Positions 18,092-27,929 of a DNA stretch of 64,000 bases are shown in pieces; within the stretch, counting starts at the first letter, position 1; the number at the start of each line of letters is the position of its first letter. This DNA is from Rhizobium tumorigenes. Its GTDB lineage: Bacteria > Pseudomonadota > Alphaproteobacteria > Rhizobiales > Rhizobiaceae. The translations under genes and the position numbers were made by a program. The stretch covers positions 62,001-126,000 of the forward strand of contig NZ_CP117260.1 of the NCBI RefSeq assembly GCF_003240565.2, given 5' to 3'. The notes beneath the pieces are model-generated. The model was given only the letters and a program-made list of their open reading frames with translations, did no database searches and had not been told where the DNA came from.

Positions 18092-18116
18092 GCTTTGGAT
18101 GCTCCAGTTGCGCCTG

Positions 18117-18965
18117 TCAGGACTTCACCGCACCGGCTGTCAGGCCGGCGATGATGTGTTTTTGCGCGAGGAAGAAGACGATGATGGTCGGCAGGATGGT
18201 CAGCGTGATGAAGGCCAGCACCAGTTGCCACTGTGTCCCGAACTCGCCGCGATAGACCATGATCCCGAGTGGCCAGGGATAGATCGATTCCGAGTTCAGC
18301 ATGATCAGCGGCAGGATGTAGCTATTCCAGCTGCCGACGAAGGAAATGATGCTGACAGTGGCGATGATCGGTCGCGAAAGCGGAAGGGTGATGTACCAGA
18401 AGAAGCGCATGTAGCCGCAACCGTCGACCAGCGCTGCCTGGAACAATTCCTCAGGCAGGTTTTTGAAATAATTGCGCAGAAGGAGGATGCTCATTCCAAG
18501 TCCGAAGGCGACCTGTGGCAGGACGACGCCCCAGTAGGTATTGAGCAGGCCAAGATCGCGGATGCGGATGAACAGTGGCAGTATGGCGGTTGCCGCCGGG
18601 AACATCAGGCCGATCAGGAAGTAATTCAGGAGGAAATCCGAGCCGAAGAAGCGCACGTGGGCAAAGGTGAAGGCGGCCATCGCCGAGACGCTGACGGTCA
18701 GGAACACCGTCAGCAGGGCGATGATCAGCGAATTCATCATCTGACGCCAGTAGCGGTCGCCAAACAGGATGTCGGTGTAGTTTTCGACATGCCACTCCGC
18801 CGGCAGGCCGAACGGATTGACCCTGAGGTCGCCGAGCGACTTGAAGCCGCCGAGCGCGGTTGTCAGCAGGGGCACGAGGACGATAGCCGCGATGATGGTC
18901 AGCGACAGGTACAGGTAGGCCCTGGTGCCGGGGCTGATGCGAATGGATGTGGCCATATCAGTCAT
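18117..18965 (-). CDS. Sugar-type ABC transporter permease (MalG type)
   Basis: A 282-residue permease with six hydrophobic helices, an EAA-type loop (FQAALVDGCGYMRFFWYITLP) and a C-terminal GLTAGAVKS motif. Its start overlaps the end of the upstream permease by 8 bases; an alternative ATG three codons in (18956) is possible. Partner of the permease at 18958-19896. Confidence 0.91.
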   Translation of the reverse strand: MTDMATSIRISPGTRAYLYLSLTIIAAIVLVPLLTTALGGFKSLGDLRVNPFGLPAEWHVENYTDILFGDRYWRQMMNSLIIALLTVFLTVSVSAMAAFTFAHVRFFGSDFLLNYFLIGLMFPAATAILPLFIRIRDLGLLNTYWGVVLPQVAFGLGMSILLLRNYFKNLPEELFQAALVDGCGYMRFFWYITLPLSRPIIATVSIISFVGSWNSYILPLIMLNSESIYPWPLGIMVYRGEFGTQWQLVLAFITLTILPTIIVFFLAQKHIIAGLTAGAVKS

Positions 18966-19896
18966 TGCGCATAAATATCCGTTTGTAACCGAAGGCGAGG
19001 GTGACGCAGATCACGAACAGCACCACCCCGACGGCGCTGCCGAGGCCCACCTGCATCCGGGTGACGCCGAAATTGAAGAGGAAAGTTACCATCGTCTGGG
19101 TCGAGTTGAACGGTCCGCCGCCCGTTAGCGGCATGATCAGGTCGAAGAGTTGCAGCGAGCCGACGATCGCGAAAAACACGGAAAGACGCAGTGTGGAGGC
19201 AAGCAGTGGCAGCGTCACATAACGGAATTTCTGCCAGCCCGTCGCGCCGTCGATCTCGGCGGCTTCCAGAATGCTTTTGTCGAGCGATTGCAGCCCGGCG
19301 ATGAACAACATCATGTGAAAGCCGAAATACTTCCAGACGATGACTGCCAGGACAGCGTAGATCGCCAGGTCCTTGTCGGCGAGCACATAGGGCGTCGCGA
19401 CGCCGAACAGGTGCGCCAGCGACGCGAACAGGCCATAATCGCCATCGTAGACAAAGCGCCAGATCAGGCCGGCGGCCACCTCGGCGAGCACGTAGGGCAG
19501 AAAGAAAATCAGCCGGAACATCACCACGCCGGCAATTCTGTTGGCGAGCATCGTCGACAGCCAGATCGCCAGCGGAATCTGCACGATGATCGAAACGACA
19601 ATGATCAACGCGTTGTTTTTCAGAGATGTCAGAAAGGCCTGGTTGTTGAACAGGACCTGGAAATTCCGCAGGCCGACAAAATCCGTCGGTGCGCCGTAGC
19701 CACTCCATTTATAAAGGCTGTACCAAGCCGCTTCGCCCATCGGCAGGATGACAAAGATCGTGAAAAGCAGCAGGGCAGGCGGCAGGAAGATGAGCAGCAC
19801 CGGCAGGCGGCCGTGGTTTGCCGAACTCTTTCGCCGTACGGCAGACTTGGGCCGTGCCGCCGCACTGGCGGTCGATGTCACGCTGATATCAGTCAT
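18958..19896 (-). CDS. Sugar-type ABC transporter permease (MalF type)
   Basis: A 312-residue permease with a charged N-terminal extension of about 30 residues, six hydrophobic helices and the EAA loop (LEAAEIDGATGWQKFRYVTLP). It follows the binding-protein gene by 72 bases, a gap that contains a GC-rich hairpin, and overlaps the second permease gene. Confidence 0.91.
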   Translation of the reverse strand: MTDISVTSTASAAARPKSAVRRKSSANHGRLPVLLIFLPPALLLFTIFVILPMGEAAWYSLYKWSGYGAPTDFVGLRNFQVLFNNQAFLTSLKNNALIIVVSIIVQIPLAIWLSTMLANRIAGVVMFRLIFFLPYVLAEVAAGLIWRFVYDGDYGLFASLAHLFGVATPYVLADKDLAIYAVLAVIVWKYFGFHMMLFIAGLQSLDKSILEAAEIDGATGWQKFRYVTLPLLASTLRLSVFFAIVGSLQLFDLIMPLTGGGPFNSTQTMVTFLFNFGVTRMQVGLGSAVGVVLFVICVTLAFGYKRIFMRND

Positions 19897-19929
19897 GGGG
19901 ATTGCCTGTCTCGAGATTCGAGGTTGCGG

Positions 19930-19959
19930 CCGGCGGCGGGCAATGCGTGCTGCCGCCGG
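19930..19959 (-). terminator. Intra-operon GC-rich hairpin after the binding-protein gene
   Basis: CCGGCGGC and GCCGCCGG are perfect 8-base arms around a 14-base loop, immediately downstream of the solute-binding-protein stop on the minus strand. No T-run, so mRNA stabilisation or partial attenuation is more likely than full termination. Confidence 0.45.
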
Positions 19960-19968
19960 ACACAGGCT

Positions 19969-21282
19969 TCAGAGTTGATCCTGCTCGAAAGCCTCCTGGA
20001 TCTGCGCAGCTCCATCCTTCGGCGTCAGCTGGCCGGAGACAATGCCAACGGAGACATCGTTGACCACACGACCTACGGACGGCCCAAGATCCTGGTCGAA
20101 GAAGTTCTGGTGCCAAGTGGTATGGGCGAGTTGTTCGGCGGACTGCCTCATCAGCGGATTGGTGACCCCATCCTCGGCGCCGACTGCCACGGGAATGATC
20201 ATGCCGGCCTTCGCCATCACCCGCTGGTTGTCGGCATTGTTGAGATAGGCCAGGAAATCCAGCGCTTCCGGGGGCGCTTTTTTCGATACTGCCCACGCAT
20301 TCAGTCCCCCGAGCGTATCCGTCGCGGCACCAGCGCCGCCCGTTACTGCCGGAAACGCAAAGCGACCGATATTGTCGCTGGCAAGGCCTTTGCCGTCGCC
20401 AGCATTGGTGCGCTGGTTGGATTCTGTATTCTCGAAGCCAAGGATCATCGCCGCCTTGCCGTCGGCGAATACGCCAAGGGTCTGCGGCCATGTCGCGCCG
20501 AGATAGCCTGGCTGGAACGGTTCGAGTTTGCCGAGATCGGCAAGCTGCTCGCCGGCCTTTATGACGGCGGGATCGTTGAAACCTTCACCCTGACCGGTCT
20601 TGGCGGCGTCGAACACCTTCTGGCCGCCGTCGCGCATCACGAGGTAGCTCCAGTAGAAGTGGATCGGCCACTTTTCGCCGCCGCCGCCGGCGATCGGCAC
20701 GATACCGGCAGCCTTAATCTTCTTGACCGCTGCCAGATAGTCTTCCCAACTCTTGATGGCGGTCGCGTCGACGCCGGCTTTGGCGAACAGCGCCTTGTTG
20801 TAGTAGAACGACACCGTGCCGAGCTTGAAGGGTACGGCGCTGATTTTACCGTCGAAGGTCAGGCCCTCGACGGCGGCAGGATTGAAGCTCTTCAGCCACG
20901 CGCCATCATTGGCCTTCATTGCAGCGGTCAGATCCAGCAGGGCGCCAGTTGCCATCTGCTGCTTCAAGACGCCACCACCCCAGCTATAGAAAAAATCCGG
21001 GGCGTCGCTCGATTGCAGCAGCGTCGGCAGCTTGGCCTTGAACGCTTCGTTTTCCAGGAACTGCATCTGGATTTTGACGCCGGGATGCTGGGTCTCATAG
21101 GTATCGGCTATCTTACGCCAGATGGCGACATAGCCAGGATCAAGCTCGAGGTGCAGCCATTTGACGGTGGTATCGGCCATCGCGCTGGCCGCACCGAGCA
21201 TGATGGCAAGTCCGGTGGTAGCGACAAGCATAGCTGTCCGCTTACCGCGAAGGGCTTTCGCCCCGACGATCTGAAACATCAT
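19969..21282 (-). CDS. Family 1 (sugar-type) ABC solute-binding protein
   Basis: A 437-residue periplasmic protein with a long signal peptide (hydrophobic stretch around residues 20-36, cleavage near AMAD). GGGAGGAG lies just before the paired ATGs at 21282 and 21279; either may be used. Mature part shows family features (YETQHPGVKIQMQFLENEAFKAKLPTLLQSSDAPD). It heads a transport operon divergent from a ROK regulator; the divergent genes (Gfo/Idh/MocA dehydrogenase, ThuA-like protein) suggest a disaccharide, glycoside or inositol-like substrate. Confidence 0.92.
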   Translation of the reverse strand: MMFQIVGAKALRGKRTAMLVATTGLAIMLGAASAMADTTVKWLHLELDPGYVAIWRKIADTYETQHPGVKIQMQFLENEAFKAKLPTLLQSSDAPDFFYSWGGGVLKQQMATGALLDLTAAMKANDGAWLKSFNPAAVEGLTFDGKISAVPFKLGTVSFYYNKALFAKAGVDATAIKSWEDYLAAVKKIKAAGIVPIAGGGGEKWPIHFYWSYLVMRDGGQKVFDAAKTGQGEGFNDPAVIKAGEQLADLGKLEPFQPGYLGATWPQTLGVFADGKAAMILGFENTESNQRTNAGDGKGLASDNIGRFAFPAVTGGAGAATDTLGGLNAWAVSKKAPPEALDFLAYLNNADNQRVMAKAGMIIPVAVGAEDGVTNPLMRQSAEQLAHTTWHQNFFDQDLGPSVGRVVNDVSVGIVSGQLTPKDGAAQIQEAFEQDQL

Positions 21283-21357
21283 TTCTCCTCCCAAGGGAAT
21301 GACAAGTCCTCACCATTTTTCCCTTATGCGGATTAAGTCATCGGAAAATTGCACAGT

Positions 21358-21424
21358 TGTCAATCGCTAAACTTGTTTTTTAGGCAGCAAGGCTTGACAG
21401 TCTTTAACGTGGGGTCTCTATTTA
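21358..21424. promoter_or_regulatory. Divergent promoter region between ABC operon and ROK regulator
   Basis: TTGACA on the plus strand (21394-21399) with TATTTA 19 bases later (21419-21424) points to a promoter for the ROK gene; TTGACA on the minus strand (plus positions 21358-21363) could serve the binding-protein gene. The plus promoter would start transcription near 21431, after the ATG at 21429, which argues for the ROK start at 21486. Confidence 0.4.
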
Positions 21425-21485
21425 ATTCATGATCCGGCCTAAATTCCACGGTGGGATAGTTGGTCCAACAGGTTGCTTTGTCTCA

Positions 21486-22691
21486 ATGAAAACTGCCGAC
21501 CCAGAGCTGATGCGGGCGATCAACCGTTTCAGTATTCTCGATACGATCCGGCGCGCGGGGCCAATCGCGCGGATCGAAATCAGCGAACTCACGCAATTGT
21601 CGACGACCACGGTGTCCGCCATCACGGCAGCCCTGCTGGACGATGGTCTGATCCTGGCGCGACACGAGGGCGATCTTCGCAATCCCGCAGCGCGAGGTCG
21701 CCCGAGGGTGGCGCTGGAGCTCAATCCGGCTGCCGCGCGCGTCGTGGGCGCAAAGATTGCTGCCGATCGGATGATCTTCGTGGTGACTGATTTTTGCGGC
21801 GAGGTGCTGTCGAGACAGACGATGGCGCTGCGCGTCGATCGGCAGCCGATCAGCGTCATTGCCGACCTTATCGATGATGGGGTCCGTCGTTGCGTTATCG
21901 ATGCGGATCTGTCGATCCATGATATCGATCTCGTCTGCCTGGGTTTGCCCGGGCTTATCGAACACCGCACCGGGCATGTCCGCACCAGCCCGATTTTTCG
22001 CGAAACCGGCGTCGATTTCGCCCGGGAAATGTCCGAGCGGCTGGGCACGACAACGATCGTCGAGAGCGATGCCCATGCCATAACCCTAGCGCATCACTGG
22101 TTTGGACACGCCCGCGAGCTCGATGACGTCGTCGTGGTTTCGCTGGAGAAAACTCTCGGTCTCGGCGTCCTGCATGGTGGCCAGCTGTTTCGTGGCGCTG
22201 GCGGTCTCAGCCACAATCTCGGCGATCTCGTCATTGGCATGGGATCGGAAGGCGCCATCCGTCTCTCCAGCCAGGCGGGGGAGAACGCCATCTTCGGTGC
22301 ACATTCGAGTGGCGGCCGCTTTGCTGAAGCCGTCCGGCTTGGGCGCGGCATGGCGCACGCGCAGACACTCATTGCTGGCGAGGACAATGGACTGATCATC
22401 GCCGCCACACGCGCGGGCGAGGCTTGCGGCATGGCCGTCGCCAATATCGTCACGTTGTTCGCACCGCCCCGCGTCATCGTCGTCGGATCGACACTCGCAC
22501 TGGGAGCGCCGTTTCTCGATAGCCTGCGTCATGCCTATGCGGCGGCCATTCCGCCCTCCATCCGGGGCGTCGCCGAACTTGTTTTCGACCAATCGACCGA
22601 TGAGACCTGGGCCCAGGGAGCAGCGGTCGTGGCACTTCGCGAACTCTACGAATCGCCTTGGAGCACGACAGGGCCCGCGCCGGCGCACTAA
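21486..22691 (+). CDS. ROK family transcriptional regulator (NagC/XylR type)
   Basis: A 401-residue protein with an N-terminal winged helix (RFSILDTIRRAGPIARIEISELTQLSTTTVSAIT) and a C-terminal ROK sugar-kinase-like domain. Start 21486 is preferred over 21429 because the likely promoter begins downstream of the latter. In the ROK domain the usual zinc motif (GH followed by CxCGxxGC) is replaced by GLSHNLGDLVIG with no cysteines, and the GTG phosphate loop reads LEKTLGLGVL, so it is probably a pure regulator without zinc and without kinase activity. Likely controls the divergent ABC operon and the two genes that follow. Confidence 0.88.
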   Translation: MKTADPELMRAINRFSILDTIRRAGPIARIEISELTQLSTTTVSAITAALLDDGLILARHEGDLRNPAARGRPRVALELNPAAARVVGAKIAADRMIFVVTDFCGEVLSRQTMALRVDRQPISVIADLIDDGVRRCVIDADLSIHDIDLVCLGLPGLIEHRTGHVRTSPIFRETGVDFAREMSERLGTTTIVESDAHAITLAHHWFGHARELDDVVVVSLEKTLGLGVLHGGQLFRGAGGLSHNLGDLVIGMGSEGAIRLSSQAGENAIFGAHSSGGRFAEAVRLGRGMAHAQTLIAGEDNGLIIAATRAGEACGMAVANIVTLFAPPRVIVVGSTLALGAPFLDSLRHAYAAAIPPSIRGVAELVFDQSTDETWAQGAAVVALRELYESPWSTTGPAPAH

Positions 22692-22728
22692 CCCACAAAA
22701 ACTCGAACCGGTCTTGGAGGAGGCAATT

Positions 22729-23829
22729 ATGGAAAAAGTTGGAATCGGCATTATCGGCTGCGGGAATATATCCGGCGCCTACCTGAAAGCCATGAGATCG
22801 TTCCCCATTCTCGATATCAAAGGCGTGGCGGACCTCAATCGCGACCTGGCAGAGGCAAAGGCTGCGGAGTTCGGCCTGAAAGCCGTCGACATAGCAGAGC
22901 TTTTCGCGGATCCGTCAGTTGAGATCATCGTCAATCTGACCATCCCGAAGGCCCATGTCGCCGTCGCCCTGCAAGCGCTCGATGCTGGAAAACACACCTA
23001 TTCGGAAAAACCGCTCGGCATCAACTTCATCGAGGGCAAGCGCCTCGCGGATGCTGCCGCAGCGAAGGGTCTGAGGATCGGTGCTGCGCCGGACACATTC
23101 CTCGGCGGCGGCCACCAGACGGCGCGCGCCATCATCGATGAGGGTGCCATCGGCCAGCCGGTCGGCGGTACCGCGACCTTCATGTGCCCCGGCCACGAGC
23201 GCTGGCATCCAAACCCGGATTTCTATTACGAGGTCGGCGGTGGCCCCATGCTCGATATGGGACCCTACTACATCACCGATCTCGTCAATCTGCTCGGTCC
23301 GGTCTCGCAGGTGGCAGGCTTTGCCACGACCCCGCGCAAGGAGCGCATCATCACCAGCGCGCCGCGCAACGGCCAGCATATCCCCGTGCATGTCGCGACC
23401 CATGTCGCCGGCGTCATGGCTTTTGCCAATGGCGCCGTCGTGCAGATCGGCATGAGCTTCGATGTCGCTGGCCACAAGCATGTTCCGATCGAAATCTACG
23501 GGACGGAAGGTACGCTTCTCGTGCCCGATCCGAACCACTTCGGCGGATCGGTGGAATATTTGAAGAAGGGCGGCGAGTTCGAGACCCGCGAGGTTACAGA
23601 ACCTTATGCCGACGGCAACTACCGCTCGCTCGGGGTTGCCGACATGGCATATGCCATCCGCTCAAACCGACCGCACCGCGCCAGCGGAAGCCTGGCGCTG
23701 CATGTGCTGGAGGTGATGGAAGCCTTCCAGACCGCATCCGATACCGGCCGTACGGTCAGCATCGCCACGGAGACCGGGCGTCCCGCTCCCCTGTCCGAAT
23801 CCCTTGTGGACGGGCTGATCGGGCAATGA
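22729..23829 (+). CDS. Gfo/Idh/MocA family NAD(P)-dependent oxidoreductase
   Basis: A 366-residue dehydrogenase. The Rossmann motif GIIGCGNISGAY is at residues 7-18 and the EKP motif at 92-94; a C-terminal alpha/beta domain carries GGGPMLDMGPYYI, typical of the substrate-binding sheet. A GGAGGAGG ribosome site precedes the ATG. Members oxidise sugars or inositols at a ring hydroxyl; ThuB of Sinorhizobium trehalose use belongs to this family and also stands beside a thuA gene. It sits between the ROK regulator and the ThuA-like gene. Confidence 0.9.
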   Translation: MEKVGIGIIGCGNISGAYLKAMRSFPILDIKGVADLNRDLAEAKAAEFGLKAVDIAELFADPSVEIIVNLTIPKAHVAVALQALDAGKHTYSEKPLGINFIEGKRLADAAAAKGLRIGAAPDTFLGGGHQTARAIIDEGAIGQPVGGTATFMCPGHERWHPNPDFYYEVGGGPMLDMGPYYITDLVNLLGPVSQVAGFATTPRKERIITSAPRNGQHIPVHVATHVAGVMAFANGAVVQIGMSFDVAGHKHVPIEIYGTEGTLLVPDPNHFGGSVEYLKKGGEFETREVTEPYADGNYRSLGVADMAYAIRSNRPHRASGSLALHVLEVMEAFQTASDTGRTVSIATETGRPAPLSESLVDGLIGQ

Positions 23830-23846
23830 AACAGGAGAACAGTACA

Positions 23847-24488
<642 letters not shown>

Positions 24489-24506
24489 TTGGCGGATTGA
24501 ATACCG

Positions 24507-24536
24507 CACTATGGCGCTCGGGCGAGCGCCATAGTG
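24507..24536. terminator. Perfect 14-bp hairpin between convergent genes
   Basis: CACTATGGCGCTCG and CGAGCGCCATAGTG are perfectly complementary around GG. It lies 18 bases after the ThuA-like stop, in the gap facing the MFS gene. No T-run on either strand, so it may be a bidirectional 3' end structure rather than a standard intrinsic terminator. Confidence 0.55.
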
Positions 24537-24622
24537 AAAGTTGACATGGCGCCCACTGCGAACAAGCGAACCGGGTTTGACGGTGAATCTCATCCAATCT
24601 GTCAAACGCCGGCACTAAACTC

Positions 24623-25846
24623 CTACACCTGCCTTGCGCGGTGGCGGCGACCTTTGCCTATGTCTGGCAGGAAGACGGTGAGGAGGCCTAGCAGGGGCAG
24701 GTAGGAGCAGATGCTGTAGACGTAGGCGATGCCCTTATGGTCGGCGACAATGCCGAGCCCGGCCGCGCCGATGCCGCCGATCCCGAAGGCGAAGCCGAAG
24801 AACAGTCCGGCGATCGTGCCCACACGTCCGGGTACCAGTTCCTGCGCAAAGACGATGATCGCGGAAAATGCCGAGGCGAGGATGACGCCGATGATGACTG
24901 TGAGCACCACCGTGACCTCATAGTTGGCATAGGGGAGTGCGAGGGTGAACGGCAAGGTGCCGAGGATGGAGAACCAGATCACAAACTTGGTGCCGAACCA
25001 ATCGACGGCAGGCCCGCCTGCAACCGTGCCGACTGCAACCGCGCCGAGGAATACGAACAGCAGGATCTGCGCGTGCTGGACCGAAACGCCAAAGCGGTCG
25101 ATCATATAGAACGTGTAGTAGCTCGACAGGCTGCTCATGTAGATGAATTTCGAAAAGACCAGGAATACCAAAACGATAATCGACTTGACGATGGTCGCGC
25201 GCGGCAGGGCGACGACGGCTGCGACCACCTTGCGCTTTGCATTGGCAATCCGGTGGCGGGAATACCAGACGCCGACGCGCCACAGGACGATCATGCCGAG
25301 CAGGGCCACCAGCGAGAACCAGGCCACGCTGATCTGTCCGCGAGGCAGGACGATGAAGGCTGCCAGCAGCGGTCCCATGGCCGAGCCGAAATTGCCGCCG
25401 ACCTGAAACAGCGATTGCGCCAGCCCGTGACGTCCGCCGGAGGCCAGCCGCGCCACGCGCGAGGATTCGGGGTGGAACACGGCAGACCCCAGCCCGACCA
25501 CGCCGGCACCGACAAGCAGCACCCAGTAGGCATGGGCAAACGCCAGCAGCAGCAGACCGACCAGCGTAAAGCCCATTCCGACGGTCAGCGAATAGGGCAG
25601 CGGGCGCTTATCGGTATAGATGCCGATGAGCGGCTGTAGCAGTGAAGCCGTTACCTGGAAGACCAGTCCGAGGAAGCCGATCTGGGTGAAATCGAGCCCG
25701 TAGCTATCCTTGATCATCGGATAGAGTGCCGGGATGAGCGACTGCATCGTATCGTTGAGCATATGGCAGAAGCTGACGGCCATGATGATGCCGAAAACAG
25801 TTTCCTCGGCCGTCGGCACTGCTGCGCTCGCGGTTGTATCGGTCAT
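24623..25846 (-). CDS. MFS transporter, fosmidomycin-resistance (Fsr)-like
   Basis: A 407-residue protein with 12 hydrophobic helices. The N-terminal segments FCHMLNDTMQSLIPALYPMIKDSYGL and LGSAVFHPESSRVARLASGGRHG are characteristic of the Fsr branch of drug exporters. The start at 25846 is preceded by GGGGAGG. It would export a small hydrophilic toxic compound or metabolite by proton antiport. It stands alone, upstream gap 187 bases. Confidence 0.85.
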   Translation of the reverse strand: MTDTTASAAVPTAEETVFGIIMAVSFCHMLNDTMQSLIPALYPMIKDSYGLDFTQIGFLGLVFQVTASLLQPLIGIYTDKRPLPYSLTVGMGFTLVGLLLLAFAHAYWVLLVGAGVVGLGSAVFHPESSRVARLASGGRHGLAQSLFQVGGNFGSAMGPLLAAFIVLPRGQISVAWFSLVALLGMIVLWRVGVWYSRHRIANAKRKVVAAVVALPRATIVKSIIVLVFLVFSKFIYMSSLSSYYTFYMIDRFGVSVQHAQILLFVFLGAVAVGTVAGGPAVDWFGTKFVIWFSILGTLPFTLALPYANYEVTVVLTVIIGVILASAFSAIIVFAQELVPGRVGTIAGLFFGFAFGIGGIGAAGLGIVADHKGIAYVYSICSYLPLLGLLTVFLPDIGKGRRHRARQV

Positions 25847-26003
25847 GTCAGCCTCCCCTTTGTCCACTTGAGGTTGATCAAGTAGCGCCGGGTCAGGGCT
25901 GTCTCAAGCCGGGTTGTGCCTCTATCCGTCGCGTCCAGGCAATTCCTGCAAAAGTGCCTGGCGATTTTTGCGTCCGGCAAGCGTAAAAACAAAGAGATAG
26001 AGC

Positions 26004-26023
26004 TTTTCACGTCTCCGTGAAAA
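26004..26023 (-). terminator. Hairpin after rsgA
   Basis: TTTTCACG and CGTGAAAA are perfect 8-base arms around a 4-base loop, 11 bases after the rsgA stop on the minus strand. U-rich sequence ends in GTTTTT about 14 bases further on. Weak intrinsic terminator. Confidence 0.4.
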
Positions 26024-26033
26024 CGGAATTGCC

Positions 26034-27047
26034 CTAATATTTCTTTTTGCGACCGGGGACCTTGTTGCCGCGCGGCCCGGTCTGCACCGGCGTGTTCTGG
26101 ACATTTTCCTCGGAAAGCTTGCGCCATCGATCCAGCCGCTCGGCCGAAAGCGTGCCTTCCTTGACTGCCTTCTGGACAGCGCAACCGGGCTCGTGCGCGT
26201 GGGTGCAATCGCGGAACCGGCAGAAGGGTGCCAGATCGGTAATCTCGGCGAACAGCGTTTCGATGCCGAAGGAGGCGTCGCTGACATAGAGCGTCCGCAT
26301 GCCGGGCGTATCGATCACCCAGCCGCCACCGGCGATGGCGTGCAGCGAGCGGGAGGTGGTGGTGTGACGGCCCTTGGCATCCTGTTCGCGAATGCCACCG
26401 GTCTCCTGGGTCTGTTCCCGATCCGGCCCCGCCAGCGTATTGACGAGGGTCGACTTGCCGACGCCGGAAGAACCGACCAGCGCCACCGTACGGCCAGCAC
26501 CGCACCACGGTGCCAGCGCACCGACTGCATCCGGAGAGCGGCCGTTGAGCACGACGACGGCGAGATCGCGCTGCAGCGCCTGCGCCTGCTGCCTGTAGCT
26601 CTCGGCGTCATCCACAGTATCTGCCTTGGTGAGCAGGATAACAGGCTCGGTGCCCGCCTGGTTGGCAAGCGCCAGGTAGCGCTCGAGCCGCGAGGGATTG
26701 AAGTCGGCATTGCAGGAAGTGACGATGAACAGGGTGTCCACGTTAGCGGCAGCCAGCTGATTGTCCTTGCCTTCCGTGCGGCGCTGCAGCAGCGCCTTGC
26801 GGTCCAGGCGGCGGACGACGAGATCGGTGTCGTGTTCCGCAAGCACCCAGTCGCCGACAGCGAACTCGCCGGTATTGGCGTGCGGTCCGAGAACGAGCTG
26901 CTCCGGACCATGCTCGGATATGGCAGCGAGACGTGTGCGGTGAACGCCGGAAATGCGGCGCGGTTCAAGACCGGCGTCGGCATCCTCGATCTGCGATTGG
27001 AAAAACTCAGACCAGCCGAGTGCGGCAAGCGATGCTGTATCCGTCAC
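26034..27047 (-). CDS. rsgA: Small ribosomal subunit biogenesis GTPase RsgA
   Basis: A 337-residue circularly permuted GTPase: OB-fold at about 30-95, then the G4 motif TKAD (140-143) ahead of G1 GSSGVGKST (192-200), G2 region with GRHTTT, G3 DTPG, and a C-terminal zinc knuckle with CRFRDCTHAHEPGC. It helps late maturation of the 30S subunit. The start is GTG. The C-terminal tail is lysine/arginine rich, as usual for RNA contact. No operon partners; a housekeeping gene among accessory genes. Confidence 0.95.
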   Translation of the reverse strand: MTDTASLAALGWSEFFQSQIEDADAGLEPRRISGVHRTRLAAISEHGPEQLVLGPHANTGEFAVGDWVLAEHDTDLVVRRLDRKALLQRRTEGKDNQLAAANVDTLFIVTSCNADFNPSRLERYLALANQAGTEPVILLTKADTVDDAESYRQQAQALQRDLAVVVLNGRSPDAVGALAPWCGAGRTVALVGSSGVGKSTLVNTLAGPDREQTQETGGIREQDAKGRHTTTSRSLHAIAGGGWVIDTPGMRTLYVSDASFGIETLFAEITDLAPFCRFRDCTHAHEPGCAVQKAVKEGTLSAERLDRWRKLSEENVQNTPVQTGPRGNKVPGRKKKY

Positions 27048-27168
27048 AGGTTGCCCCCGGGGCTTGGCGTTGAAGTCATCGGCCAGCTCCTCTTCGATAC
27101 GGGCATGGACGCTGATAGCAGACCGGTCGCTGAGAGGGCAATCACTTTGGCGGCTACAGTGGCCATAA

Positions 27169-27831
27169 CTATTCGACGACCGCCACTTGCGGCCATTGCT
27201 TCAGCGCCTGCCTGCCGCCTTCTGTCAGAGCGTAAACGCCTTTTTCCACCCGCTCGAACCAACCGTAGACGTTGCGAAGCAGGATCGTTCCCGCCTGCGG
27301 TGCTACCAGTTTCATATCCTTCGGTCGGAGAGGCCCCGCCTCGAGCGCTGCGGCGATCGCAAGTGCCTGCTGGCGGTAGGCGGTCATGACGGGAATTTTG
27401 GTCGAGCCGCCGAGCATTGGGTCGCCGCGCCGCCGTTGGTGCTCCCGTACCAGCCGCGAGCGCCGCTTGGAATTGGTCCGTGGCATCGGCGTTACCGACC
27501 GGACGATGACGCTGACGACGCCTGTATCCGAGACTCCCAGCATGCCGAAGCCCAGCCGTCGGCAGAGATCGCGATAGCGACTGTCGGATTCGCGACCCTT
27601 GCCCTTGGCCGAAATGCGGGCGGCAATCCAGACCTCGTCGCAGACGGACGCCCGATCGACGGCTTGCAGGACGAGTTCGAGGTTGAACGTCAGCTTCAGT
27701 TCGCAGATGACGACGATGTCGGGGTCGTCGTCGCTAAGCCCCACCACGTCGCAGCCGCCGATCTCGCCTTTGACCCGGTAGCCGGCATTTTCCAGAAAGG
27801 CCTTCACGGGAAGATAAAGCGTTTTTTCCAA
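27169..27831 (-). CDS. DUF2161 domain protein, PD-(D/E)XK nuclease-like fold
   Basis: A 220-residue protein. The N-terminal half has a restriction-nuclease-like core: YLPVKAFLENAGYRVKGEIGGCDVVG, then an acidic residue pair before CELKLTF (the E-x-K part of the motif). The C-terminal part ends in a small winged-helix-like segment (LLRNVYGWFERVEKGVYALTEGGRQAL). The start codon appears to be TTG, supported by the typical first residues of this family rather than by a strong ribosome site. Role is unknown; the family is common in Rhizobiales. Confidence 0.75.
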   Translation of the reverse strand: MEKTLYLPVKAFLENAGYRVKGEIGGCDVVGLSDDDPDIVVICELKLTFNLELVLQAVDRASVCDEVWIAARISAKGKGRESDSRYRDLCRRLGFGMLGVSDTGVVSVIVRSVTPMPRTNSKRRSRLVREHQRRRGDPMLGGSTKIPVMTAYRQQALAIAAALEAGPLRPKDMKLVAPQAGTILLRNVYGWFERVEKGVYALTEGGRQALKQWPQVAVVE

Positions 27832-27929
27832 GCTGGGTCCGACCTAGGTGATTCTATCTCTCTTCTTTTGCAATGCCATGGCTGGCTTCGCAATGCCTAC
27901 GGAGGCCGATGCCGCCTTGCGATGCGCTG

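Noticed and set aside
12788..19896. The two MalEFGK-type clusters as a recent duplication
   Set aside because: Order and orientation are mirrored, but permeases and binding proteins differ clearly and the regulators belong to different families; common ancestry is old.
25868..25881. TTGAG-N4-ATCAA, close to a FixK/FNR box, before the MFS gene
   Set aside because: One mismatch and only about 22 bases from the ATG, a poor position for activation; no link of the exporter to low oxygen. Treated as chance.
25934..25960. CCAGGCA ... TGCCTGG hairpin followed by ATTTTTG on the plus strand
   Set aside because: Terminator-like, but no plus-strand gene ends nearby; it lies in the leader of the minus-strand MFS gene and has a long loop.
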